Of a DNA stretch of 64,000 bases, positions 11,444 through 22,775 are shown one piece after another. Position numbers and translations under genes: made by a program. The notes under the pieces were generated by a model. It worked only from the letters and a program-made list of their open reading frames with translations, was not told the DNA's origin and searched no databases. Origin of the DNA: Dysidea avara (taxonomy: Eukaryota; Porifera; Demospongiae; Dictyoceratida; Dysideidae). Each line of letters begins with the position of its first letter. Position 1 is the first letter of the stretch. The stretch is taken from contig NC_089272.1 in assembly GCF_963678975.1 (NCBI RefSeq), positions 45,017,391-45,081,390 of the forward strand. The letters are read 5' to 3'.

Positions 11444-12542
11444 CAATGGAACCTCTCTTATCCAGCCAGTCTGGCACCTACTACTGTATCAGGAATGTCC
11501 TAAACTGTGCTAAAGCAAAGTAATGTTATTGCTATCAGTTGTGCTGTGCAGTTTAGTGTGCAGAATTGAAGTCACTACAGAGCATTCATGGTCCCTCCCC
11601 TAGCTTTAAAAAAATACATTATCACCTAGCAACCAAGTGGTAGTTATCATTAGTAGAATAAACAAGCCACCAAACAGCTTTCAACTGCAAACTTCATTGT
11701 GGTCAATAAACTAGAAGCCACATGACTAATTTAGGCTGTGCAGGCAATGGAGGTGCCCAAATAGAGGTTTCTGGATAATAGAGGTGTCTGAAATATAGAG
11801 GTGTCTGAAATATAGAGGTGTCTGGATAATAGGTTTCCAGCTGAGGGAGAATTGCAACAACATAATTCCTCTGTATGTTAACTAACCTGAATTTACAACA
11901 CTCTTTTTCATCTGAGTTCCTGTATGGTTCCAAGTTATGCAAGACCACATCCAATTTCTACTGGGTGAACTGCTACAACCAGGTGGCTTACAAAAACCAA
12001 CAAGTGGGTATTAAATACAATATCCCTAAATCTGGGTACTGGAAAATATCACTATGCACCAAATGTAAACTGACCAGGGTATTAAAAGTTTGGTCGCACA
12101 ATAACAGTATGTACGCCTGATCCTGGAAATTCAGAAAACATACCTGAGATAATAAACAACTACATTCCTTGTTATGTAGACTGACCTGGAAATTCATAAC
12201 ACCCTTGATATGTCACTACAGTCCATGTATACTTGACAACTGAGAACTACAAAAAGAACACAATATATGGTACAATTCCTCTATATATTAACTGACCTGA
12301 AATTCATCACACTCAGTTTCTGCCTGGTCACAAGTTATGTGACCATATCCAACTGCTACTGCTAGTGGGTGAACTGCATGCTATGACCAGATAACCTGTA
12401 AAAACTGAAAGGTGGGCATTTAATACATATAGCTTTATTACATATAGCTTTTACACCTAAAAAAATCTGTCACTTTTTACACAAACAACACATTTGGGGA
12501 TTTAAAAGACTACACAGAGACCTGATTAGTCAGGTTTCACTG
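11444..12542. mobile_element. Pogo/Tigger-like non-autonomous element (candidate)
   Basis: Left end CAATGGAACCTCTCTTATCC after TA (11442-11443). Right end ...CCTGATTAGTCAGGTTTCACTG before TA (12543-12544). CAGTGGAACCTC-like ends with TA duplication are typical of pogo/Tigger. The ends are only moderately similar and no transposase is visible. Confidence 0.45.
11759..11840. repeat. 18-bp tandem repeat
   Basis: Four to five copies of ATAGAGGTGTCTGAAAT or its variant GGATAATAGAGGT, lying inside the pogo-like element. Confidence 0.75.
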
Positions 12543-12551
12543 TATATCAAT

Positions 12552-12734
12552 TCAGCCATTTAGACCAGTATGCAGTATGAATGAGTACATACAAACATTA
12601 CACACGTTATATTCGCTAGTTACTTCTTCAACCTGCAACCAAAGTTCTTGGACTTCTGCCGATGTAAGTGGCAGGTGGCAGTTGGTCCGTACACCTTGTT
12701 GACAATCTCGCCATGAGGTACGTAATACCAGCAT
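12552..12734 (-). CDS. Candidate first exon, unknown product
   Basis: A minus-strand frame starts with ATG at 12734 and has balanced, protein-like composition (about 46 residues) up to a possible donor after GAATATAAC, near 12603. A divergent plus-strand candidate exon starts at 12993, so the ~260-bp gap could hold a two-way promoter. No family is recognised and no downstream exon was found. Confidence 0.2.
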   Translation of the reverse strand: MLVLRTSWRDCQQGVRTNCHLPLTSAEVQELWLQVEEVTSEYNVCNVCMYSFILHTGLNG

Positions 12735-12992
12735 TTGCTGTTACTTAGTCTTAGTAGCATTAGAAGTTTTCAGCTCTGCACAGGTCCAAAAACCCTCACA
12801 GTTAATCAGTGTGGCGATTGCGGGCGATGTGTCACTTTACACACTGAGGCGAACTTCACTCCTCGTTTCGTTAGCCTCCAATACCAGCATATAGAGTATA
12901 TCATTGAGTACTCAGCATTCTAGACTCTTACTTCTTTCTTTAAGCGCTGCTCAAGCGTTGTAGTTTCTCACAAGGGGTAGTTTCTCAAAGAC

Positions 12993-13148
12993 ATGGAATC
13001 AGCATGGACTGCAATTTTCTTAAACATTCAATTAAAAACCACGTATCGCGTGTGTCCGCTTGAGGTGATCAGGGACTTTCCACGAAATTTCCCCCACGTG
13101 ATAGTTGTCAAGCTGGATTCTGGTGGTATGCCATGGTTCTACAATACG
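12993..13148 (+). CDS. Candidate first exon, unknown product
   Basis: ATG-initiated frame of exactly 52 codons ending at a good donor (ACG|GTACGTTT). Composition is protein-like, with a VIVVKLDSGGMPWFY segment, but no family is recognised. No partner exon was identified downstream before the 87-bp minisatellite. It might be a relic of a gene disrupted by repeats. Confidence 0.25.
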
Positions 13149-13755
13149 GTACGTTTACTTTAATATAGTATGAGGCTAATAAGCTGTCAAGAATTATTTG
13201 TGCACTGCTAAATTAATTAAGTTACTGATTTTTGTGTGATAAGTGCGCTTGAGGAAGGATCTGGGGGAGAAGACTAATGTTTTGACAGCAGTTGATGATG
13301 GCTGGGCAAAGATCTGCGAGAACTACTGACAGTACTGTGATGGTAGGGCAAAATGCCCACCCCTATAGCTCTGTCTAGGGGCATTAACTAGCATTACCTA
13401 CAGCTATTTTGCTGATACATCCGGAGACCTGCAGAGTAAAAGTGAAAGTGGTAGTAAGGCTCATCCTATTTATATTCTGCTGAACAGGCAGGGAGTTTGG
13501 GAGTATGCTCCCTGAGGAAAGTGTAAGTACTACAACTTTTTAGTTTTAATTGTTTCATCAAGTATAAAAATTCAGTCAAAAAGTGATGATCAAGGCTCTG
13601 GTCCTATACACTGGTTGCATCTACACTGTGCTGTGATACCCTTGAGGGGTTAATACCAGCATTGTCCATGGCAATACTATTCCATCTCCCCGAGTCTTGG
13701 TGATTGATTTCCCCATTCCTTTCTCTGCTGCTCCAATCCTGACCCCCAGTCCCCC

Positions 13756-14530
13756 AGATAGCCAAGGTACATACTATGTACAACTCAAGTTATCCATAGT
13801 ATCTTTAGTTACTATAGTAACTTTATATTGATGGTAGTGCCCTAGATAGCCAAGATACATACTATGTACAACTCAAGTTGTCCATAGTATCTTTAGTTAC
13901 TAAGTAACTTTATATTGATGGTAGTCCCCCAGATAACCATGGTGCGTACTATGTACAACTCAAGTTATCCATAGTATCTTTAGTTACTAAGTAACTTAAT
14001 ATTGGTGGTAGTCTCCCAGATAGCCAAGGTATATACTATGTACAACTCAAGTTATCCATAGTATCTTTAGTTACTAAGTAACTTAATATTGGTGGTAGTC
14101 CCCCAGATAGCCATGGTGCGTACTATGTACAACTCAAGTTATCCATAGTATCTTTAGTTACTAAGTAACTTTATATTGATGGTAGTCCCCCAGATAACCA
14201 TGGTGCGTACTATGTACAACTCAAGTTATCCATTGTATCTTTAGTTACTAAGTAACTTTATATTGATGGTAGTCCCCCAGATAACCATGGTGCGTACTAT
14301 GTACAACTCAAGTTATCCATAGTATCTTTAGTTACTAAGTAACTTTATATTGATGGTAGTCCCCCAGATAGCCATTGTGCATACTATGTAAAACTCAAAT
14401 TATCCATAATATCTTTTAGTTACTAAGAAACTTTATATTGGTGGTAGCCCTCCAGATAGCCAAGGCACATACTATTGATAACTCAAGTTGTCCATAATAC
14501 TCTATCATTAGTTACTGTCACCCTGTACTT
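13756..14530. repeat. 87-bp minisatellite, nine copies
   Basis: Units begin AGATAGCCAAGG or AGATAACCATGG at 13756, 13844, 13931, 14018, 14105, 14192, 14279, 14366 and 14454, giving a period of 87-88 bp. Each unit includes ACTATGTACAACTCAAG, the block ATCTTTAGTTACTAAGTAAC and TTGRTGGTAGTCCCCC. The first two and last two units are the most diverged, as expected for unequal exchange within an array. Confidence 0.95.
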
Positions 14531-15018
14531 AAGAAAGCTCATGTTATACTTTGGATACCCAGTGGCAGTATCAGACTAACCTCAATCCTGAAGCTGTGAA
14601 CACAATACAAAAAGTGGTTATAATATTATGATAATAACAATTAAGAGTCCATAATGTACTCTTATTAAAGACTCTTGATAATAGTGACAAAATGTGGCTG
14701 TGTATATACTGTGAACTATTAGGCACTTGGAAGTTTACTTTTGAACATAAGGTGTCTGAAGCATTTACCATACGCAGATATGGGATATTCTAACAGTAAT
14801 TGTCACATGCAGTAAAGATAGATTTACTTTAATAGAACAGTCATACTACACTGTAAAGTCATACTTCTGAACGGTGTTATGAAACAGTCATTAGTATGTA
14901 TGGCTTTTTATAACACTTTCAGACAAGATGACAGGTGCATCTTTGACTCTCCAAGATAATATTCTGTATTAATTTTAATTGCTCATTTTCAAAGATCATC
15001 TAAAAGTTACCTTTTTAC
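14531..15018. other. Gene-free stretch
   Basis: No gene supported; AT-rich sequence between the minisatellite and the long hairpin. Confidence 0.4.
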
Positions 15019-15954
15019 CAATTTGTAGAGTATATCACTGACAAAAATGAGTGATATCCATCCCAAAACACCTTCGCTATAAAAAAAGGTGCGTCCAAGA
15101 AACTACCAGTACCTGGAATCTTATGTAAAAAACAGCTCAGAAAAGTACCTAGTAACTTAAAGAGCTGATATCTGGAGCGGCCAAGAATACAACTAACTAC
15201 AATTACTAAAGTTTTAACCCATGCAACAACACCTGGCTGTAAAGCAGATACATGTACAATTATACATTGAAGTAAAAGTAACTGGCAACTGAAACAGCTG
15301 ATATCTGAAGTGGCCAAGAATGAATGTTCATATACAACTAATTCAAAATTTAAACATTGAACCTTTATCATTCAGCTGTGTTCTATATTCACTCTTGCTG
15401 CATTCTTAAGTAATTTCTTTTAATTCTATATATAATAATTGGCTGGTAATTTGGCCACCTTTTTTTGTTCTATATACTGACTATTAAAAAAGGCAGTCAA
15501 ATTACCAGCCAATTATAGAATTAAAAGAAATTACTTAAGGATGCAGCAAGAGTGAATATAGAACACAGCTGAATGATAAAGGTTCAATGTTTAAATTTTG
15601 AATTAGTTGTATATGAACATTCATTCTTGGCCACTTCAGATATCAGCTGTTTCAGTTGCCAGTTACTTTTACTTCAATGTATAATTGTACATGTATCTGC
15701 TTTACAGCCAGGTGTTGTTGCATGGATTAAAACTTTAGTAATTGTAGTTGTATTCTTGGCCGCTCCAGATATCAGCTCTTCAAGTTACCAGATACTTTTC
15801 TGAGCTGTTTTTTTAATATAGGATTCCAGGTACTGGTAGTTTCTTGGATGCACCTTTTTTTTACAGCGAGTGTGTTTTTGGGATGGATATGATTTACATC
15901 CAGCAGTCTATCTAAGTTATCATGCAAGCCATATCAAGTTATTCTACAAATTGC
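15019..15954. repeat. Long inverted repeat, about 0.94 kb
   Basis: The arms run from about 15019-15465 and 15485-15954. Each carries the same sequence in opposite orientation, from CAATTTGTAGAGTA / TATTCTACAAATTG at the outer ends to AATTGGCTGGTAATTTG at the centre. The apparent ORFs on the two arms (15015-15371 minus and 15573-15803 plus) are the same sequence and not genes. It may be a foldback element; no clear target duplication was identified. Confidence 0.85.
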
Positions 15955-16178
15955 AGAAAACTTTAAGACACCTCTGCACACCACTGACTGTGACACTGTC
16001 ATTGTAGCTAACTACAAATTAAAGAGGAGAAATGATAACCATGCACATACCAGCTGTTATGTATCCATTTTTACACCGTAGTACTTAGTACTGGTAGTAC
16101 TGTTACTTTATTTACTTATTTTACAGTGTGTGTATTCAAATTAGCATGCGTGATGCAATTTCAGTTAAACGGAATTAA

Positions 16179-16489
16179 GGTTACGGTATAGTCACGGGCA
16201 ATCATTCAAAATTTTGAATGCCTATCGATTCTTTTTGAGAAGTCCATAAAACCAGTCTAGCAGCGTGAAAAGTTTTAAATGAAGGTGAAGCCCTTCATAT
16301 TAATGTTTTTATGTAGCTACAGTGTAGTTTGAGGCAGGTGGAACACTGCAATTTGTTGTAGTAACACAAGTAAGCCAACCCCGTACATAGCTCAGCTCCA
16401 GCTGTCACTACCATGTTTTTCCACCGCAAAATACAGCAAAAGCTGTAGGCTCTATTGGCATTTCTGGGGCATAGTGATACTGTATATTA
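16179..16489. mobile_element. TTAA-flanked element, copy 1, left half
   Basis: Starts GGTTACGGTATAGTCACGGG directly after TTAA (16175-16178) and matches the first ~310 bp of the complete copy at 45489-46218. It stops at GATACTGTATATTAAAT, where the 31-bp-array insertion begins. The rest resumes at 21535. Confidence 0.85.
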
Positions 16490-16819
16490 AATCTAATCCA
16501 AAACAGCCAAGCTGTAAAAAAAGAGTGCGGCCCTGAGAAAGGCTATGGTGAAAAAAGATGTGAAATCCAAGGTGGCGGCCAAGAAATGGCTGTGATGGTA
16601 GGTTAATGGTAAAAATTTTAATAACGACAATTCAAGTGAATTTTGTGCCAAGACCAAGCGGCACCAAATTCACTGAATTGTTGTTATTAAAATTTTTACC
16701 ATTAACCTACCATCACAGCCATTTCTTGGCCGCCACCTTGGATTTCACATCTTTTTTCACCATAGCCTTTCTCAGGGCCGCACTCTTTTTTTACAGCTTG
16801 GCTGTTTTGGATTAGATTT
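16490..16819. repeat. 330-bp near-perfect palindrome at the start of the large insertion
   Basis: AATCTAATCCAAAACAGCC at the left and its complement at the right bound two ~155-bp arms that meet at GTGCCAAGACCAAGCGGCAC. A related single arm occurs at 57290-57375. The palindrome lies between the TTAA element's left half and the 31-bp array. Confidence 0.85.
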
Positions 16820-16904
16820 CACTTCTTTTTGCATTTGTATACCCCAAAGCCGGCCTATGGCCGGCTTTAGGGCTTTTTAACCTGTCATTTTTTTCTTTAC
16901 TACA

Positions 16905-19900
16905 TGAAGAAGAAAAGATGAAGCAGGGTGATTTCTTTGTAGCTGACCTCTCTGCAAGGTGATCCTTCTAGCTGATCCCTCTACCGGATAACTTGTTTGT
17001 AGCTGAACTCTCTACAAGGTGATTTGTTTGTAGCTGAACTTTCTACAAGGTAACTTCTTCTAGCTGATCTTTCTACAGGGTGATTTGTTTGTAGCTGAAT
17101 TCTCTACAGGGCGATTTGTTTGCAGCTAAACTGCTGAACTCTCTACAATGTAACTTCTTCTAGCTAAACTCTCTACGGGTGGCTTGTTTCTAGCTGATCT
17201 CTCTACAGGGTGACTTGTTTGTAGCTGAACTCTCTACAAGGTGATTTGTTTGTAGCTGAACTCTCTACAAGGTAACTTCTTCTAGCTGATCTTTCTACAG
17301 GGTGATTTGTTTGTAGCTGAATTCTCTACAGGGCGATTTGTTTGCAGCTAAACTGCTGAACTCTCTACAATGTAACTTCTTCTAGCTAAACTCTCTACGG
17401 GTGGCTTGTTTCTAGCTGATCTCTCTACAGGGTGACTTGTTTCTAGCTGAACTCTCTACAGGGCGATTTGTTTGCAGCTGAACTCTCTACAAGGTAGCTT
17501 CTTTGTAGCTGAACTCTCTACAATGTAACTTCTTCTAGCTGAATTCTCTACGGGTGGCTTGTTTCTAGCTGATCTCTCTACAGGGTGACTTGTTTCTAGC
17601 TGAACTCTCTACAGGGTGATTTGTTTGTAGCTGAACTCTCTACAAGGTAACTTCTTCTAGCTGACCTTTCTACAGGGTGATTTGTTTGTAGCTGAATTCT
17701 CTACATGGTAGTTTCTTTGTAGCTGAACTCTCTACAATGTAACTTCTTCTAGCTGAACTCTCTACAGGATGACTTGTTTCTAGCTCATCTCTCTACAGGG
17801 TGACTTGTTTGTAGCTGAACTGTCTACAGGGTGATTTGTTTGTAGCTGAACTCTCTACAAGGTAACTTCTTCTAGCTGAACTCTCTACAGGATGACTTGT
17901 TTCTAGCTGATCTCTCTACAGGGTGACTTGTTTGTAGTTGAACTCTCTACAGGGTGATTTGTTTGTAGCTGAACTCTCTACAAGGTAACTTTTTCTAGCT
18001 GAACTCTCTACATGGTGACTTGTTTCTAGCTGAACTCTCTACAATGTAACTTCTTCTAGCTGAACTCTCTACGGGTGGCTTGTTTCTAGCTGATCTCTCT
18101 ACAGGGTGACTTGTTTCTAGCTGAACTCTCTACAGGGTGATTTGTTTGTAGCTGAACTCTCTACAAGGTAACTTCTTCTAGCTGACCTTTCTACAGGGTG
18201 ATTTGTTTGTAGCTGAACTCTCTACAAGGTAACTTCTTCTAGCTGATCTTTCTACAGGGTGATTTGTTTGTAGCTGAACTCTCTACAGGGCGATTTATTT
18301 GCAGCTGAACTCTCTACATGGTAGTTTCTTTGTAGCTGAACTCTGTACAACGTAACTTCTTCTAGCTGAACTCTCTACAGGATGACTTGTTTCTAGCTGA
18401 TCTCTCTACAGGGTGACTTGTTTGTAACTGAACTTTCTACAGGGTGATTTGTTTGTAGCTGAACTCTCTACAAGGTAACTTCTTCTAGCTGATCTTTCTA
18501 CAGGGTGATTTGTTTGTAGTTGAATTCTCTACAGGTGATTTGTTTGCAGCTGAACTCTTTTACATGGTGGTTTCTTTGTAGCTGAACTCTCTACAAAGTG
18601 ACTTCTTCTAGCTGATCTATCTACAGGATGACTTGTTTCTAACTGAACTCTCTACAGTGTGATCTGTTAATAGCAGAACTTTCTACTAGGTGATTTGTTT
18701 GCAGCTAAACTCTTTGCATGATTGTTTCTTTGTAACTGAACTCTCTACAAGGTGACTTCTTCTAGCTGATCTCTCTACAGGATGACTTGTTTCTAACTGA
18801 ACTCTCTACAGTGTGATCTGTTCGTAGCAGAACTTTTTACTGGGTGATTTGTTTGTAGCTAAACTCTTTGCATGATTGTTTCTTTGTAACTGAACTCTCT
18901 ACAAGGTAACTTCTTCTAGCTGATCTATCCAAAGGGTAATTTGTTTGTAGCTGAATTCTCTACAGGGTGATTTGTTTGTAGCTGAACTCTCTACAAGGTG
19001 ATTTGTTTGTAGCTGAACTCTACAAGGTAACTTATTCTAGCTGATCTTTCTACAGGGTGATTTGTTTGTAGCTGAATTCTCTACAGGGCGATTTGTTTGC
19101 AGCTAAACTCTCTACATGGTAGTTTCTTTGTAGCTGAACTCTCTACAATGTAACTTCTTCTAGCTGAACTCTCTACATGGTGACTTGTTTGTAGCTGAAC
19201 TCTCTACAGGGTGATTTGTTTGTAGCTGAACTCTCTACAAGGTAACTTCTTCTAGCTGACCTTTCTACAGGGTGATTTGTTTGTAGCTAAATTCTCTACA
19301 GGGCGATTTGTTTGCAGCTGAACTCTCTACAAGGTAGCTTCTTTGTAGCTGAACTCTCTACAATGTAACTTCTTCTAGCTGAACTCTCTACGGGTGGCTT
19401 GTTTCTAACAGAACTCTCAACAGGGTGATCTGTTCATAGCTGAACTTTCTACTGGGTGATTTGTTTGCAGCTGAACTCTCTACAGGGTGATTTGTTTGTA
19501 GCTGAACTCTCTACAAGGTGATTTGTTTGTAGCTGAACTCTACAAGGTAACTTATTCTAGCTGATCTTTCTACAGGGTGATTTGTTTGTAGCTGAATTCT
19601 CTACAGGGTGATTTGTTTGTAGCTGAACTCTCTACAAGGTGATTTGTTTGTAGCTGAACTCTACAAGGTAACTTATTCTAGCTGATCTTTCTACAGGGTG
19701 ATTTGTTTGTAGCTGAATTCTCTACAGGGCGATTTGTTTGCAGCTAAACTCTCTACATGGTAGTTTCTTTGTAGCTGAACTCTCTACAATGTAACTTCTT
19801 CTAGCTGAACTCTCTACATGGTGACTTGTTTGTAGCTGAACTCTCTACAGGGTGATTTGTTTGTAGCTGAACTCTCTACAAGGTAACTTCTTCTAGCTGA

Positions 19901-20660
19901 CCTTTCTACAGGGTGATTTGTTTGTAGCTAAATTCTCTACAGGGCGATTTGTTTGCAGCTGAACTCTCTACAAGGTAGCTTCTTTGTAGCTGAACTCTCT
20001 ACAATGTAACTTCTTCTAGCTGAACTCTCTACAGGATGACTTGTTTCTAACAGAACTCTCAACAGGGTGATCTGTTCATAGCTGAACTTTCTACTGGGTG
20101 ATTTGTTTGCAGCTGAACTCTCTACATGGTGGTTTCTTTGTAGCTGAACTCTCTACAAAGTGACTTCTTCTAGCTGATCTATCTACAGGATGACTTGTTT
20201 CTAACTGAACTCTCTACAGTGTGATCTGTTAATAGCAGAACTTTCTACTAGGTGATTTGTTTGCAGCTAAACTCTTTGCATGATTGTTTCTTTGTAACTG
20301 AACTCTCTACAAGGTGACTTCTTCTAGCTGATCTCTCTACAGGATGACTTGTTTCTAACTGAACTCTCTACAGTGTGATCTGTTCGTAGCAGAACTTTTT
20401 ACTGGGTGATTTGTTTGTAGCTAAACTCTTTGCATGATTGTTTCTTTGTAACTGAACTCTCTACAAGGTAACTTCTTCTAGCTGATCTCTCTACAGGGCA
20501 ATTTGTTTGTAGCTGAATTCTCTACAGGGTGATTTATTTGAGCTGAACTCTCTACATGATGGCTTATTTGTAGCTGAACTGTCTATTTGGTACCTTCTTC
20601 TAGCTGATCTGACTACAGGGTGACTTGTTTGTAGCTGAATTTCCTACAGAATAACTTACA
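16905..20660. repeat. Satellite array of a 31-bp unit (about 120 copies)
   Basis: The unit is approximately GGTGATTTGTTTGTAGCTGA followed by ACTCTCTACAA. Variants such as GTAACTTCTTCTAGCTGATC alternate in recurring orders. The period is not a multiple of three and no frame stays open, so it is non-coding. Blocks of several hundred bp recur (for example 18547-18920 with 20105-20490, and 19020-19400 with 19540-20040), showing higher-order duplication. Confidence 0.95.
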
Positions 20661-20689
20661 ATGTAATATAACTCAGTAAATTATAAATG

Positions 20690-21534
20690 CAGCTGAATGC
20701 TTTATTAGGGTGACTGTTCTATTAGAGTATCTCGATCTCCCATTTGCTGCACCTAGTTGCCTTTCGAATCATAACTCAGTGATTTGTAATCCGATTCTTC
20801 TGTACTACTGCAAGGACTTTCTATGATGATTATTCCAGCTACATACTGATTTTCAGCTCGTTGCTCTAAGCGGTTTGCCTGGTAGATACGAAAACTAATA
20901 GTTTTTTTATTCATAAAAATCCATCGCGTAATTTTGACACAGGTTGGGTTTCGTGTCATATCTCCATGGTCTTTATCTCGATTCCTTTCAAACCACAAAA
21001 AGGCACTCCTACGATGGTTGCTCCATCTACATATCAATTTTCAACTGATTCCTCCAAGGCGTTTACCCTGTAGGCGTGACAGACCTTCGACCTTATTTTA
21101 CGCAAATAATCGGTCATAACTCCGTGAATATTCATCGGATTCCTACCAAAGTTGGTACGGAGATCCGCCTTAATGAGCCCTTTAAGTGTGCCAAATTTCA
21201 GCCAAATCCGAGCACGCATTCGTGTTTTATGGCGAATTTTGCGAAGTGTGCGAAATGAAGAAGATGAAGAAGAAGAAGAAGAAAAAAAAAACGAAGAAAT
21301 TAAAACGACATTTTGTTCGCTCGTATCTCGGAAATGGCTAGAGCGATTTTCTTCAAATTTGGTATGTAGACTCCCCTAGCTGGGCGGCATGTCTCCAGCA
21401 AATTTGGTTCCAATCGGATAAGGGATCACAGAGCTACATAGGTGTGAAAATTGCGTTTTCTTTCTTCCTGTTAATATACTCACGGTGTGGCGCGCCGGCT
21501 TCTTGGGCCGCACGACACACTATCGTGTGTCTTG
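20690..21534. repeat. Unique tail of the array insertion, ending in a hairpin
   Basis: The segment begins with the CTATTAGAGTATCTCGATC motif at 20712-20737, continues without a convincing gene, and ends with the stem GACACACTATCGTGTGTC followed by TTG. After this the TTAA element resumes. The GAA-rich stretch at 21255-21295 makes short spurious ORFs. It belongs to the same insertion as the array. Confidence 0.6.
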
Positions 21535-21954
21535 ATTTATTAGGTCCTGTGGAAGCATTTTTGGCGTGTTTCTTCCAGATACAAGCCTTCAAACTAATCA
21601 AAGAGCTTGTTTCACTCGAAAAAACTACTAAAAGTTCAATAAAATGTCTATACAACCAGTAACTTAAAAAATCGCTTCCACAGGACCTAGATATTTTAGT
21701 TGTTTAGTCACTTGTGTTGAAATTATAAGGATTCAGTAATCTGTTAGTCTGGTTTTTGGGTGGCACATTTTTATAAACATCGCTCTATTGTGGACCACAC
21801 ACCCAAGAACAGTCATTGTTCTGTAGTAAAAACAAACAAGCACAATTAGTTGTATTGCTAACACAACACAGTTGTTGAAATTATTTATCCTGGTTTGGTT
21901 TAAAGCAGGTTTTGTAATTTGTTCTGCCCACGCTTTTTAAACTATTCTGTAACC
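21535..21954. mobile_element. TTAA-flanked element, copy 1, right half
   Basis: Resumes at TTATTAGGTCCTGTGGAAG and ends CTATTCTGTAACC before TTAA (21955-21958), as in the complete copy at 45489-46218. The two halves together are about 731 bp, matching the 730 bp of the intact copy. Confidence 0.85.
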
Positions 21955-22036
21955 TTAAGTGAAATCTACAGTAGGATAGTCTAAATAATTATTTCCGACT
22001 CGGAGTCCCGAAATATTATTAATCGCTACTAGTATC

Positions 22037-22258
22037 TAGTCTCGCATTGCCAAACCGCTTTTTCTCCCACGGCACATATCAATTGAAAATTATAAGCGCC
22101 ATGGGAGAAAAAGCACCGCGTTGTAAATTATAATTTACAATTGATAAGCGCTGTGGGAGAAAAAGTGGTCTGGTAACACGAGACTAACTAGTCAGGCGTT
22201 TATAATTTACAATTGATAAGTGCCGTGGGAGAAAAAGCAGTCTGGCAATGCGAGACTA
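22037..22258. mobile_element. TAGTCTCGC-type palindromic MITE, compound copy
   Basis: TAGTCTCGCATTGCC at 22037 is mirrored by CGAGACTA at 22179-22185 and again by GGCAATGCGAGACTA ending at 22259, so three arms are present. The first pair is flanked by ACTAGTATC / ACTAGTCAG (6 of 9 matching). Related to the element at 59604-59965. Confidence 0.65.
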
Positions 22259-22339
22259 CATGGACGCTTCTGTCGCTTCAATGGTACCTCACGCATACTC
22301 AAGTTTCTTTGTCGATGCATTATGACGTAATATAACTGA

Positions 22340-22775
22340 CAAACCACAATACACTATTTATTTATTAATACTTTACAGGACTGTACAGATCAATAAACAA
22401 AATTAAACAATATTTAATAGCTTAAACGATTAAAATTACAGAACTGAAGGTCTGCCAGTGTCTTGCACTGGTAGCCATAATTAATTACTTACAAATTATA
22501 ATAAGCTATATAACTACAAAAAATAATAATTACAAGGGATAGCTATAAAGAGTACAAGTTAAAGAATAAAGTAGTTTGTAGGAGCTGGAATGTTTAAACA
22601 TTTGGAACAGGGGCAGTGAAAAAAAAGTACATAGATTATTACTGTCAAATTTGTTAACAAAATGATTCCAAAAATAATTCTTGAGTTTGAATTTGATAGT
22701 TTGAAGGGTTTGGGATGGGTCAATTAATAAAGCTGTTCCACAATCTGGATATACGGTAGAAGTAGGAATTCATTA
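22340..22775 (-). mobile_element. LINE 3' region
   Basis: Minus-strand sequence following the stop of the LINE ORF. It includes the hairpin-like ACCAGTGCAAGACACTGG at about 22455-22475, a feature seen near the 3' ends of CR1/L2-type elements. The exact 3' end and target duplication are not resolved. Confidence 0.45.

Noticed and set aside
15015-15803. ORFs of 118 and 76 codons with matching translations on opposite strands
   Set aside because: They are the same sequence on the two arms of the long inverted repeat. No domain or codon bias supports a gene.
16905-20660. Possible CRISPR array or coding repeat
   Set aside because: Units are contiguous without unique spacers and 31 bp long with no open frame, so it is a satellite array, not CRISPR or a repeat protein.
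20934-21379. Several short ORFs, one with EEEEEKKNEE
   Set aside because: Encoded by a GAA-rich run within a repeat tail; frames overlap on both strands.
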